Positions 1 to 11,456 of a stretch of DNA of 64,000 nt are shown here, one piece after another. A program made the position numbers and the translations under genes. How positions within the stretch are numbered: the first letter of the stretch is position 1; every line of letters starts with the position of its first letter. The notes under the pieces are model-generated. The model made no database searches, was not told the origin of the DNA, and saw only the letters and a program-made list of their open reading frames with translations. This stretch comes from Taxawa tesnikishii (nom. ined.) (Eukaryota > Ascomycota > Dothideomycetes > Dothideales): the NCBI GenBank assembly GCA_030247885.1, contig JAPDRO010000018.1, positions 620,001-684,000 on the forward strand, in the 5' to 3' direction.

Positions 1-885
1 ATGATGGAGAAACAGAGTGGTACCGAAGCGTGTCGGGATATATCTACTTTCTGTCCAGCATGCGCTGGGGAAGAAGTTTTTCACATGGCGCGAATAAGTC
101 GGAAAGGGCTGGATAGGTGGACGACGGCGGTATCCACACGTGCATCATAACGTTTCCTGGGTACGATGTGTTGAACTGCCATGACATGGTGCGACGACAA
201 GGCGAAGGAAGGAAGGCTCGAATAACGCTGGCGCAGCTTGCCCGGCACGCGGGTCTGCATGGCACTGCCAAGGGTTACCGGCGGAACGGTGGAGCCCGGA
301 AAAGGCGTTGGAGCAGCGAACACGGAACTGTCGCTGCGCTGTCAGCGATGGTGGCGCGCGACCTTATTTGCACTGCACACTCGCACCCACCATGCGGCCC
401 GAGAAGAGGCCGTGCGCCGATGCCAAGACGTCCCCAATCCTGCATGCGGCGACGCTGACTGGTCCAAGAGCGCCATCCGGCAGCCGAAGCTCCTCCACAT
501 CCAGGGACCGTGATGTCACACACTCGTTGCGCCGACTTTTGCGCGCATCTCAGCGCGTCTCAGAAAACGCAAGACCTGCAACAAGTCTGCACCCGGATCC
601 ACTGTTTGTTGTCTCGCATTCTCGTAAGCGTTCCCAACGCGTCCAGTGTCGGCAACACCACGCAGTGACGTTGATGTCAACAAGTCGTGGTTGTGGTTCG
701 TCGGAAAGGTAATGCTAGGAAACGGCCGGAAAGTTTGGAGCAGGCAGGATGAGACAAAAGAGCGTGTCGCCGCCGTGTCGCTTAGTCCTTAGATAGAGGA
801 GGAATCTTCGCAAAGAAAGCACACACAGCGCATACAGCACCTTGTCCCCACCTCCATACCAACCCTTTTGTAATCTGTTGCAATC
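1..885. other. Intergenic, no supported gene
   Basis: I see no convincing gene here. Open frames on both strands are short, overlap each other and have no recognisable domain. The last 100 bases, rich in pyrimidine and CCTCC-like stretches, are the presumed promoter and 5' leader of the aldo-keto reductase that starts at 886. Confidence 0.5.
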
Positions 886-1975
886 ATGTCTGCCGGCAAG
901 ACTTACAAGCTGAACAACGGCGTCACCATCCCAGGTAAGCAGAGCGACCAGGCTTTCTGCGGACACCGACGAGCGAGCAGTCGTGCGGCTGGAGAGGAGA
1001 GCGAGGGGCTGCAATCGGTGTCAATGAGAAATTCAGCTAACCGATCGCACTACAGCCGTCGGCTTCGGAACCTTTGCCAATGAGGGCTCCAAGGGCGAGT
1101 CCTACAAGGCCGCGCTGCACGCTCTCCAGACTGGGTACCGCCACTTGGATTGCGCCTGGTTCTACCAGAACGAAGATGAGGTTGGCGAGGCCGTCCGCGA
1201 CTTTTTGAAAGAGAACCCATCCGTCAAGCGCTCCGACATCTTCGTCTGCACCAAGGTCTGGAACCACCTGCACGAGCCCGATGAGGTCAAGTGGTCGATC
1301 AACAACTCGCTGGAGAAGCTGCAGATGGACTACGTCGACCTGTTCCTCGTGCACTGGCCGATTGCCGCGGAGAAGGACGGCAAGAACATGCCCAAGCTGA
1401 ACGAGAAGGGTCAATATGTGATCAAGAAGGGCCTGACCGAGAACCACGAGCCGACGTGGAGGGCGATGGAGGAGATTTACGCCGAGGGCAAGGCCAAGGC
1501 CATTGGTGTCTCGAACTGGACCATTGAAGGGCTCGAGCAGCTGCTCAAGTTCGCCAAGGTCAAGCCCCACGTCAATCAGATCGAGATTCATCCCTTCCTG
1601 CCCAACGACGAGCTGGTCCAGTACTGCTTCTCCCAGGACATCATGCCCGCCGCCTACTCTCCTCTCGGATCGCAGAACCAGGTCCCAAGCACTGGCGAGA
1701 AGGTCAACACCAACCCAACGCTGAACCGCATTGCCGAGAAGGGCGGCAACACTCTGGCTCAGGTGCTGATAGCCTGGGGTCTGCGCCGCGGCTATGTTGT
1801 ACTGCCCAAGAGCTCCACCCCATCCAGAATCGACAGCAACTTCAAGAGCATCGATCTCTCCGATGAGGATTTCGAAGCCGTCAACCAGGTCGCCAAGGGC
1901 AGACACACCCGCTTCGTCAACATGAAGGACACCTTCGGCTACGATGTCTGGCCAGAGGAGTCTGCCAAGCTCTAA
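886..1975 (+). CDS. Aldo-keto reductase, NADP-dependent (GCY1/glycerol dehydrogenase-like)
   Basis: Cytosolic aldo-keto reductase predicted to interconvert small carbonyls such as glyceraldehyde or dihydroxyacetone and their alcohols with NADP(H). There are two exons, 886-934 and 1056-1975, with a 121-base intron; together they give 322 residues, the normal family length. After splicing the N-terminus reads NNGVTIPAVGFGTF, the usual AKR opening strand. The catalytic tetrad is visible: Asp and Tyr in HLDCAWFYQNE, Lys in VCTKVWN and His in FLVHWP. The cofactor loop LPKSSTPSRI near the C-terminus fits NADP binding. ATG 886 is the only start that gives this N-terminus. The 289-residue frame on the opposite strand is a shadow. 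The exact substrate cannot be told; xylose reductase-like activity is an alternative. Confidence 0.93.
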
Positions 1976-2845
1976 AGCAAGAGGATGGTGGAGAGCTGTG
2001 CGGGTCGCAGTTACATATGGAAGGATGAGGAGGTGTTCTCATACGGCGTTATGAATTCTCTTTTGCGCATACCCGAGCCATGGGCTCACAACCAGCGAGC
2101 ACTCCTCGCAAAGGCGGGCGCGACAAGAGCAAGGATGTGTCCACCAGGAGCGAGCGTGCCGACAGCGAAGGAGGGTTTCGTGTTTTGTCGCGTTTTTCCA
2201 TGCCGTAGATAGTCGGATCGACGCTGTTAGCGAGCGGGCGGAGGAGAGGGGAAAAGCAGGCACACGGTGCATCCAATGTCAGAAACTCACGTCGATCGTT
2301 TGAACGTGGTTGCCAATGCATTCCCTGTCGTCCTCTTTCCCTCCCGTGGTGTGGTAAAGAACAAAGGAACGGGTGCAGGGGGTGTTTCGCTGGCTTGCCC
2401 TTTGGCTCCGGATCCCTGACGTGCGACCCCTCTTTTCCGGAGTTCAAGAGGCAGAGCCAGAACCTACTTCTTGCAAGCATCTCTCCCGCTCTCCATATCC
2501 AAGAGAGAGGTTAGTCGCAAGCCCCAAGCCTTCCGGGAACGCCTCTTTGACGTTATTCGTCGCGTGTCCGCTTAGAGCGTCGGAATTGGCGATTCTAGTG
2601 CCGATCTGTGAGGACGGTCGCGGAAGCAGGGTCCGGAGAAGTCGTCACACAGGCGCAAGTGACAGGGTTGTGCTGCCGCACTGCTGTTTGTCCGTCTTCG
2701 AAAGATGTCATTGATAATATAACGTAGGTCTGAGTTGGTCCGTTTCTCTGCTCTACAACTCCGTACCCTGTGCCTATATTACCACTGTCCTATATCCATG
2801 CTTTTCGCGTAGCATCGGCGGTTGTGTTTCGGATCCTGATACAAA
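1976..2845. other. Intergenic between aldo-keto reductase and F-box gene
   Basis: It holds the 3' region of the aldo-keto reductase and the promoter of the F-box gene. The open frames here are short and mutually overlapping, without domains. Nothing else is seen. Confidence 0.4.
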
Positions 2846-5011
2846 ATGTTCCATGCACACCACGACCATAGTCACACGAGAAATTTCTCTTTCCCATTCA
2901 AGTAAGCATTGACTTTAGTTTGCCGTGCATCTGAAAGTCTTCGAGTCTACACTCGTTCTTTGTCGGGCCATCTCCAAAGCTGATAACACCTAGATCACCA
3001 AAAGCAGCGATATTTTCCACTTTCGCAAGCGGCGACTCAATACCGCGTCATCTCGCGAACCTCAACACCAACGATGTCAGGAAGTATTTGAGTCAGAAGC
3101 CGCCGTTGAAGGAAATTCACGCATCGCAACCGGGCAGCTATACCTTTGACACGGTCCCTACTCTTGTCCGAACACCATGGGAAGCACAGCGATCCAAACG
3201 GCCGTTGTCGCAATGGTCACGCTCCACACGCTCCTCCACCGAGTCGCAACGGAGCGCCATGTCTGCGCACTTCTTCGAGCAACTTCCGCGCGAGGTCTAT
3301 CAATGCATTCTTGAGCAACTGGAAGAAGTACATACGGAGGATGGCTTCGTATGTCCCGATTGCCTTAGCCAAGATCTGTCGAACCTCTCGCTGGTGAGCA
3401 AGGGTTGGGATCGCGTGGTCAGAGAGCAGCTGTACGGCTCGATTTGGTTGCCTTCGAACCAAGGAACACGCGATATCAAAAGCTTGCACTTCAAGAACAC
3501 AAGCAGGCTTAAGCTTCTCTTACGCACGCTGCAAGAGTCACCCAATCTGGCGTTCTTCGTTCGGCATGTAGAAATGGGCTACGACTTGCGCAGTGAGTGC
3601 ATGGCGGGCGGAGGCAAGCAGACACACACGTCGACGATGATCGCGTCCATCATCAAAGCATGCCCTAATCTTGAAAGCGTGGGCGGTTTCTACCCCATTT
3701 TCGGATTGGAGACGCACGAACCGATCATCGAAGCGTTGGCCACGCGCACGAGTCTGAGGGAGCACGTCTGGCTCCTCTCACCCGACCGTCACTCACACTC
3801 CGCGGATTCTTATGGTGACGGTATCTCTGTGCGCAAAACGAGCGACCCGACTTCTTCTTTACTGCGCATGCATATGTTTTGGGCGCAGCTCGAAAACCTC
3901 GTCATACACGGCCTCGACGCCTCGACGCTCGGCACGGGTAGCGTGTACGGGATCCTACGCAAGCTGCCCTCCCTGCAGCATCTCGTCCTTTCCAACCTTC
4001 CATCGCACACCTGCCACGACGGCACCTTGCAAGCTCTGCCCGCACTGGCTTCCCTCCGTCTCGACTCACTACCCGGGATCACGGACCGCGGCCTCGTGTC
4101 TCTGGTCTCGACCCACCAGCCACTGACTCGCTCACTTCGCTCTTTCAGTCTCGTAGACCAGAACGTGAAGGAACTGCGCACACTCTCTTCGCTTCTATCA
4201 TCTCTACCAGAGCTCCTCTCTTTCACATTTCTACAGCAAACCTGCCCAGGTTTGCCGCTAGGAGTCTCGCATCTGCTCTTCTCCAATCCCACATCCGTGA
4301 AGGGTAGGACCTTGCTGCTCGCGAGCAGCTCTCTCCGCGACCTACACTGGGATATCTTGATCCCTGGATCCGCGACGCAGGCGCTCGCGCAAAGCATTCG
4401 CAACGGCGGCTTCCCGGCTCTGGAACACATTCGCGCGCCCGCGGACGATGGGACGTTGCAGGCAGTGTGTCGGCCCGTGACTCGCCTGCCGCTGGAGGAG
4501 CAGGAGGTAAGGGAGTGGGAGAGAGTGGAGACGGTGGGATATTCGCGGAAGCTGGACCATGCGAGGACGGGAGCGCAGATCAGGGTGAGGGAGAGCAGGA
4601 TGCGAATAGCGCAGGAGGAGAACGGGGGAGCAAGGGAGAAGCACAGTCGAAGGGGACGACGCCGGTGTTCAATCTTGTGATCGAGGATGCGGATGCTGCG
4701 AACGCTGGATTTGACGCCCGGGTTGCTTCTGCTGAGGATGACATTGGAGGGGTAAGATGGTTAAGAAGCATGTTATCGGTGGCTATTTAGGAGACCTGCA
4801 GAGCCCGATCGGATTCGTGCTGGACCCGGATTATGAAGGCACGGATGAGATGAGGGGAAGGGTTGCTGATGTGGTGGCGCCGACGAGGGCAGAGGTGTGG
4901 TGTGAAGGTCGCCGACGAGATGGAATAAAGGGCAGGATAGGGAAGAAGAGCAGAAAGGGGCATGTGAGGAGGAGGATGGAGAGAAATGTCGGGCTGGAGG
5001 CACTGTTCTGA
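2846..5011 (+). CDS. F-box protein, SCF ubiquitin-ligase substrate adaptor (LRR-like)
   Basis: Predicted substrate receptor of an SCF ubiquitin ligase. A first exon at 2846-2901 splices in phase over a 92-base intron (donor GTAAGC, acceptor CACCTAG) to a long exon from 2994. The F-box lies around residues 107-160, with LPREVYQCILEQLE and then LSLVSKGWDRVVREQLYGSI, the usual fungal form. Leucine-rich stretches follow (LPSLQHLVLSNLP and others). The frame changes at G runs 4624-4628 and 4749-4752; one added base at each gives a continuous C-terminus containing IGGYLGDLQSPIGFVLDPD and ending at 5011, about 691 residues in total. If the breaks are real, the protein stops at 4680. A 62-base intron at 4585-4646 is a weaker alternative for the first break. 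The substrate is unknown. Confidence 0.72.
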
Positions 5012-5631
5012 AGGATGTGTCCAGATGAGAATGGCCGAACGAAGGAGAAAGGGTTATGACTTACGGGTTATGGGATCACGATGGAACGATTGATGTTTGT
5101 AACACGAGCTGACGTATTGAGGGAAATGCACCCGTGAAATGTATTGTTGACCTACATTGACGAGTCTTGTTCGCAGTGGCATTTTGTTGCTGGGTCTGTT
5201 GACTGGGAGGAAGGAGACCGTTCGGCGTGTGCAGAGGGTTAGCACGCTTCTCTGGATTGCATTAGGCGAGTCTGTATCTGCATCCGCATCGGGCGTCAGG
5301 AGCCTACGTGTGTTGTATCATGCTCTACCGATCAACAACGGCTGAGGCGTCGGGGGTACGCGTGCATATAGAGAGTATAGAGAGGTGCGCGTGCACATAC
5401 AGTATATAGAGGAAGGCCGTCCCCGCTTTCTCCTTCCCCCGTGGTTTGCCCGAAGCCGAAGGTTCACGCGTCTCTGACTTTTCTGCCCTCGGTCTTCTCC
5501 GCTTTCGGTCTTTCTCCTCCGCCTTTGGTCGTCTCCGCTCTCTTATATCACAGTCCGTCCCCACACGGCCACTGGCCACTGGCCACGCCTGCCTGCCCTC
5601 CCTTTCGCTATCATTATCAGATTGCGCAAAT
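5012..5631. other. Intergenic / promoter of C2H2 factor
   Basis: About 600 bases between the F-box gene and the C2H2 factor. It has a TATAGAG-rich patch near 5368-5410 and a pyrimidine-rich leader before ATG 5632. No separate gene is supported; the frames here run into the first exon of the next gene. Confidence 0.4.
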
Positions 5632-7794
5632 ATGGCCGCAGTCGAGGATGACCCGTCGAGTAGCGGGACGCGCAGGCTACAGTGCAGTTATTGCTCAAAG
5701 GCCTACTCCAAGGCCGAACATCTGATCGTAAGAAGAGAAAGCGGGGATTGCAAGGACAAGGAGAGAAGCTCACGTCCAACGCGCAGAGACACGAGCGCAG
5801 CCATACTGGAGTCAGGCCGTTCGTTTGCAAAGAATGCAAGCGTTCGTTCACGCGCCAGGACTCGTTGGCTCGCCACGAGAAACTGCATCTCCGCAGAAAC
5901 CCGACCTCTCGCTCGGCTCGCTCACCCGGGCCACCCAGGCCACCCACGCCCTCCAGCTCTGGAGCCCCCAGCACCCGCTTGGACGTCCCGAGTCGCGGTA
6001 TACCCGACACCAGTACCATTGTTCCTCCTATCGACGGCCTTCCCGAGCACGACTGGTCTTTACCGCCTGCACAGGACGCCAGTTTCGCCGGCTTCGAGCC
6101 CTCCAATGTCGACCTGGACCTGCAGTTGATGTGGCCCGATTCTGAAAACCTCTTTCACACCATAATGTCCTCAGACGTAGCCAGCCAGTGGTCAATGCCT
6201 CTTGGAACACTGCCCTTCCCACCCACCCCAGACACCCTAGGCGCTGAGAACGTTGAAACTACCCCGGGCTTTGTGCCACCTGGCGAAGGTCAGGCGGCGG
6301 TTCAGGACCTCAGCCAGATGGTTACCAACTTGGTAGGTTTGTTGTATGCCTCGTAGTCATCTGGTGCTGATTGTGACAAAGTCAAGGAGTGTGACGGCAG
6401 AGGTCGAGTCAACCTCTATTACCTCAGTGTTCCTTGATGCTGCTCTGCATATGTTCTTCGAGCGATTCGTTCCAACATTTCCCGTACTACATCGCGCCAC
6501 CTTCGTCTTCAAGGAGTGCACCCACCCTTTGTTGCTCAATGCCATCGCCATAGGCTCGCTCTACATGGGTCCAAAGAGTGCGCTTGCCAAGGGCGAAGCC
6601 TTGTGGCGTCTCGCTCAGATGGCAGCAACGACTTCGTGGCAATCCATCATGAAGCACCGGGCTCCATACGACGCCTGCAATGGCTTTCAGCTCGTCACGG
6701 CCGCTCTTCTTGGCCAAGTCTACGCATCGCTGTCTAGGAACAGAGGCCTCCGTACCACCAGCCAGATCTTCCATGGTCTTGCATTCTACTGGGCGAGGCA
6801 TTGCGGCATGACTGATGTTGAGCCCTTCACCTCACAAGATCTTCCTGCGCCGGACGCACCTGAAGGTGTGAAGATGCACAAGTGGAGAACCTGGGTCGCT
6901 CGGGAGACTCAGCGCAGAGTTATTCTCGCTCTTTACATTCTAGATGGTCAGATTGCGCAAATGTCTGGAGATCCGACTTCGGTTCGCCATGCCTCCAATC
7001 AGCTCACTCAACCGAGCAGTGAGGCTGCATTTGCCGCTGAGACGGTCAATGAATGGATAGTCCAAATGCAGAACGAGCCGGATCAGCGGGCTTCTTTCCG
7101 CGACATCTTTCGCTCCCTGTTCCCACGTACCAGCATTTTACCTGCTCCAGATCGCCTGTACTCTGCCTTTTCCTGTCGAGTGGTGCTTGAAGGGCTGCAG
7201 TCGTTGGTATCTGAATGCGACGAGAAGGATGGCGCTGCTATCGGCGTTCCTACACGATCCGAGATCCGTAGAGCACTTGCTCAGTTCCACGGTAGCATCA
7301 GCGCCAACCCCCAGAACTCTGCTGTGGAAACGATGGAGATTCTGCTGCGGTGGCATGCTATCTGCTTAGATGCGGCCATGGACTCATCACTTCTTTGCCG
7401 CTATGTCTGTTCGCGACACAATGTGGTTCAGCACATCTATGGCGGTGGCCGAAGAGTTAAACCAAACCTGGACTTGATTGCTTGGTGCAACACCGACGAC
7501 GCCCGTAGAACGCTCTTACACGCCGTTGCTATCCACGACATAGTGGAGCAGCTGCCACGAGGCCGCGCCCATGCCGTCCACATGCCAACGTCATTGTTCG
7601 CTGCCGCTACCGTATACAGTGTCTTCTCACTTGTCGGCATCACCACGGTCGCACTTCCCCGTACCATCGACTGGAAAGACGTCTTGTTCACCGAGGCCGA
7701 TCCTTGCGTCATTCTGGGAGAATTGTCCGGTTCCACGACGGACTCTGACACGAGACGCTTTGTTCGTGGCGAGTATACCCCGCCAGAACGCTGA
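5632..7794 (+). CDS. C2H2 zinc-finger transcription factor with fungal-specific domain
   Basis: Nuclear DNA-binding regulator. Three exons, 5632-5727, 5787-6332 and 6382-7794, with introns of 59 and 49 bases, encode 684 residues. The first intron lies inside the first finger; splicing restores two tandem C2H2 fingers, Cys18/Cys21/His34/His38 and Cys46/Cys49/His62/His66, joined by the classical HTGVRPF linker. A Ser/Pro-rich stretch follows, then from about residue 220 a fungal-specific transcription factor region (PF04082-type), with the usual pattern FFERFVPTFPVLHRATF and, later, RVILALYILDGQIAQ. The frame is unbroken throughout. This double-finger plus fungal-domain architecture is common in filamentous ascomycetes; targets cannot be inferred. 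The start fits because it lies just upstream of the fingers with no earlier in-frame coding signal. Confidence 0.88.
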
Positions 7795-8855
7795 GCGCTT
7801 CGAAGAGGAACCTGCTATATGACATGAACTCTATTCATAAGCTGTTCAGGTGTCTGGCCTCACAATGGGGTATCGCGCATGAGATGGAGCAGATTGTGGA
7901 TCAGTGGATCGCACTTTGTCACTGAACTTTGGCCTGAACGATAGAACCCGATCACTACGCTGGTTCGAGGTCCAGCTAGAAACCTTGTCGCTAGAATCGG
8001 CGTACGGCACAAGTCTCGTAAGAACCGATGAGACCACCCATTGCTGTTGAGGGTGCATTGAGCTCCAGGAAGCGATTCTGCAAGCTACAGCCCCCAAATA
8101 TCTGCCACTTGGTCTCCACCAACCGCCCGCGCACGATCCCGAGCAACTGTCACGATGCGAAACACGGGTCGCTTTCGACGTTCTAGACTGTAAGGTCCTG
8201 GAGAAGGCGGCACACACAAACAGTCACCGTCATCACATGCGCCGAAGAACACCATTACTGACGGGCCCGGCCTTCTGAAGAGAGCACAGCATCATCACAA
8301 GGACCAGTTGATCAAGCCCATATCGCCAATCAAGACGAGTATACGCAACCGTCGCGCAGTTGACTAGCATGACTGCAGCTAGAGAGCCTGCAACGGAAAG
8401 CGGTATCTCAGTCGTAGAATGGTGCAAAAGGAGCGCACCATTCCGCACCGCTCGGAAGGCAAGACCAGCCACGAGCGGCTGCTCGCAAGATGCTTTCTAT
8501 CTGCTTCTCAAGCTCGCCGGCGTCATCTAAACTTCCTTTCCGATCCCACCTTAGACTCTCAAAAGAGAGCTTGAAATGCGCACAGACATGGAGTGACGCC
8601 AATTTCTTACAGTTCTCACCAAGATAGCTCAAAGCACCGTATATATACAGAGCCGGTCGTTGGCCTCCATTCGAAGGAGCCTCTTACCTCACGTCAATGC
8701 ATGAGATCCGACGTTTGGGGGAATTAAGAGGATTGCTTGACCAACACTGCGACGGATTTGTCCAGTCAATCTGAAGCTCGGTGTACTATAGAACCATTTC
8801 ATGACGTTTTTTTCTAGTACTGTTTGCTTAATATAAAATTCATATGCTACTCCAT
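7795..8855. other. Intergenic, nothing recognised
   Basis: About 1 kb between the C2H2 factor and the 3' end of the convergent FAA-hydrolase-family gene. Short frames on both strands have no domain or consistent coding signal. An AT-rich patch at about 8800-8850 probably belongs to the 3' end of the minus-strand gene. Confidence 0.4.
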
Positions 8856-9941
8856 CTATTTCTCGTTTTCAAACTTAGTCGTCAGGGTACCAATATGCGG
8901 CTGAATTTCCACCGAGAACTCATCTCCATCTCTCAAGTACTCCGGTTCCGGTTTCTTTCCGGCACCTACACCAGCAGGGGTTCCGGTAATGATGACGGTT
9001 CCTGGGGGCAGGCTCGTGCCCTGCGACAACCACGCAACGAGCTTGGGGACGGAGAAGATGAGATCACTACGAGGCCTTGCGTTAGCAATACCGCACAGCC
9101 ACACAAGCATGCACAGTAACAGCGTGACGCGTATCACTCACTCGATCCCGCAATCCTGCAAAACCCTGCCATTCTTCAATCCCCGAATATGCAACTTGCT
9201 CGGATCCGGGACGAGCTTACTCGACGCAAGCACGGGACCGATGGGGCAAGCGCCGTCGAAACCCTTGCTGAAGCACCACTGGCTGCTGGAGAACTGCGTC
9301 TTGCGGCTCGAGACGTCGTTCGCGGCCGTAAAACCCAGCACGTAGTCCATGGCCTCGCTCTCCTTGACGTTCTTGGCCGGCTTGCCGATAATGACGGCGA
9401 GCTCCGACTCGTAGTCTGCGCAGTCGTCCTTTTGCGTGAACTTGGGGATGATGGTGGGGGCAGGGAAGGGGTCGGCGAGTGAGGTGTCGGGCTTGAGGAA
9501 GACGGTTGGTTCGGTTGGCGGGGACATGTTGACCTCTTCGGCGTGTTGCTTGTACTAGTTTTGTCCTCTGTCAGTATCCGCGCGTTCTGTTTTCGCTTTC
9601 CTTTTCTTTCCTTCTTTTTGCTTCGCGTTTTCCGCCTTGTGTGTCGCTGGGTTGTTGATGCTGAGAGTGGTGGAAGGAGGGCGACCTACGTTCAATCCAA
9701 TGCACCGGATTGTGCCAACCTCTTCCCTCGCCAGCGGTGAGAGCAGGCGTCCCACCTTCTCTACCTTGTCTGTGAGCTCGCCAGGAGAAAGGGCGGACTT
9801 CCCGCTGAACACCTTGACCCGAACCTCCTCGCCCTTGCGGGTAGCGAAACCGACGTCCTGGTTTGCATCGAGTGGCTCTCCGATCAGAACGGCCGAAGAA
9901 TCGCTGGCGGGGACGAAGCGGACGAGGCGCGTGAAAGACAT
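8856..9941 (-). CDS. Fumarylacetoacetate hydrolase (FAH) family protein
   Basis: Metal-dependent enzyme of the FAH fold, related to acylpyruvate hydrolases and oxaloacetate decarboxylases (FAHD1-like). Read on the minus strand, exons 9690-9941, 9142-9554 and 8856-9066 join cleanly in phase to give 291 residues, normal for the family. Splicing restores IRCIGLNYKQHAEE, the typical start of the catalytic domain, followed by the metal-site acidic residues in DYESELAVIIGK, the NDVSSRKTQ region and the C-terminal PPGTVIITGTPAGVG motif. Donor GTAGGT and acceptor ACTAG for the first intron, and GTGAGT/CGTAG for the second, are canonical. It transcribes away from the small conserved gene at 10416. No targeting peptide is obvious. 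The physiological substrate is not certain. Confidence 0.93.
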
Positions 9942-10415
9942 GGTATGATGGATTCTCCGTGTATACAATTGAGAAAAGGAAAAGGAAGAAGGAGACTCAA
10001 AGTACAGATGGCATCAAAAGCCGAAATCGTACGCTTGCCATTCACTAGCAACATGACAGATCTGCCCCTCCAAACGACGCTGCAAACCCCACCACAGTCG
10101 AGGGGCTGTAAAGGCGACTTCGGCATCGAGCACGTGCCTAATTAGGGCGGGAGGGTGGGACCGGAGCCTGCCGGTGGGACATCCCCACGCTCGCGATGCG
10201 GGCCTTGACAGTTACTTTTGTATTTGAATGTGGATGGCCAGGAGCACAGTTATCGTAGTGCGGCGGCGGTATCGGCAATGGCTCGAGTAAATAAAACAGT
10301 AGGAGTCTCTTTCGCGTTCGCATTGTGTATGTTACTAGCTTTCATCCTATTACTCCCTTTTACCACAAACGGTTTTCTACAAGCCACCGAGCATATACTC
10401 GTACAGGACACTACA
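9942..10415. promoter_or_regulatory. Divergent intergenic region of FAH-family gene and small conserved gene
   Basis: About 470 bases between two divergently transcribed genes, so it must carry both promoters. I see no distinct TATA box. It includes the hydrophobic upstream reading frame described for the small gene. Shared regulation is only an inference from the arrangement. Confidence 0.35.
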
Positions 10416-10897
10416 ATGCCTGCGCAAAAGCCTCTCGGACCGTACAAGCTGGTCAGCGTCAACACTGCCCCGGAGCGTGCAAAGAGATTGATCGGAAGAG
10501 TGGTCGAGGACGTGAAAGACAAGTACATCATCATCCACGCCGGAAATGCCGACAGTAAGAGACCACAGCATCGCGAAGACAAGCGCGACAGAAGCATGCT
10601 AAGAGTTGATCGTACAGACATGGAGCAGGTCAAGGAGGTCGTCACAAGGGAACAGCCAGACATCCTGGTATGTTGGCCGTCTGCTTCGACGGTTTAGATT
10701 GCTGATTGTATCCATGCTAGTTCTCCGCATCCATGTGGACGCCAGAACAGGCCAAAGCCATCCACGACGAGGCCAGGAGCATCATGGGGCCGCAGCTCAA
10801 GACCTTCGCTCTGCCTCAGGGTCTCCAGGTAGAGAGAGGCCCGGATGCTGTGGTAGAGTTTATTGAGGAGAACCTGCCGGGTCTTCTGGAGGCCTAG
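10416..10897 (+). CDS. Small conserved-looking protein of unknown function
   Basis: Three exons, 10416-10554, 10618-10667 and 10721-10897, splice in phase to 121 residues. I do not recognise the family. The protein reads as compact alpha/beta: YKLVSVNTAPERAKRLIGR, then KDKYIIIHAGNADNMEQV, then EQPDILFSASMWTPEQAKA and a C-terminal helix VVEFIEENLPGLL. Both introns are canonical (GTAAGA...TACAG, GTATGT...GCTAG). The same frame is open upstream to 10278, where an ATG would add about 46 residues including a strongly hydrophobic stretch FALCMLLAFILLLPF, so a membrane-anchored longer form is possible; I prefer the shorter start. It is divergent from the FAH-family gene (about 475 bases between the starts). 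Confidence 0.72.
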
Positions 10898-11380
10898 ATT
10901 TCTGTTTCCTCGCGCGGTGAATGGAGCAATAGACGGAACAATGATACCACGTTTGTTACGATCTCGGGATCAAAGATCACTCTGATACAGAAAGATACGG
11001 GATACTGTGGTGTTGTAAGGGACATGGTTAAAACATCTACATCGCGAATCGGTCATGGAGTATAGATTGTTTCGAGGTAACGACGAGAATCTCTGGCGCA
11101 CGAAGGCGTATCGTAGATGGCTTTTCCTAAGCATCACAATGGATCTGATCAGTCCTTACGTACTCTTTTTCATCGTCAAGTCCGTCTTTGTCTCTGTAGA
11201 GATTACAGCAGGTGGACCAAGCGCTAGTTGAGCGGGATAGGAGCCGTTTTGATGCGTCTCACGCTCCCCATGCACATCACATTAGATCCTCGTCCTAGTA
11301 CCGACGACTACTGCATCCCTTGAATGTTGTCCAAACACTCATATGTAATGCTTTGGACTATGCATGTATTGTCTGTTGAA

Positions 11381-11451
11381 ATGGCTAAGATCGGCAGTCT
11401 CAACTCCCCCTCCCCCGGGACTTCCGAGGTTTCGGAAGGAATCTTAGCCAT
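11381..11451. repeat. 11-bp perfect inverted repeat flanking a C/G-rich loop
   Basis: ATGGCTAAGAT at 11381-11391 is matched by its reverse complement ATCTTAGCCAT at 11441-11451. The spacer holds a C-rich then G-rich stretch. The right arm overlaps the left copy of the 10-bp duplication that flanks the neighbouring MITE-like element. It could be a remnant end of another element or a hairpin; no function is claimed. Confidence 0.6.
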
Positions 11452-11456
11452 AATCG

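Noticed and set aside
1037-1906. A 289-codon open frame antisense to the aldo-keto reductase
   Set aside because: It mirrors a strongly supported AKR coding exon; its Leu/Val/Gly-rich composition is what the reverse complement of such an exon gives, and no domain is seen.
4585-4646. A 62-base intron as explanation of the first F-box frame break
   Set aside because: The phase works, but the donor, branch and acceptor are poor and the skipped residues look conserved; a missing G in the 4624-4628 run is simpler and fits the window-wide pattern.
5543-6106. A 187-codon minus-strand frame over the C2H2 factor
   Set aside because: Overlaps the zinc-finger exons, whose C2H2 motifs and splice phases are clear.
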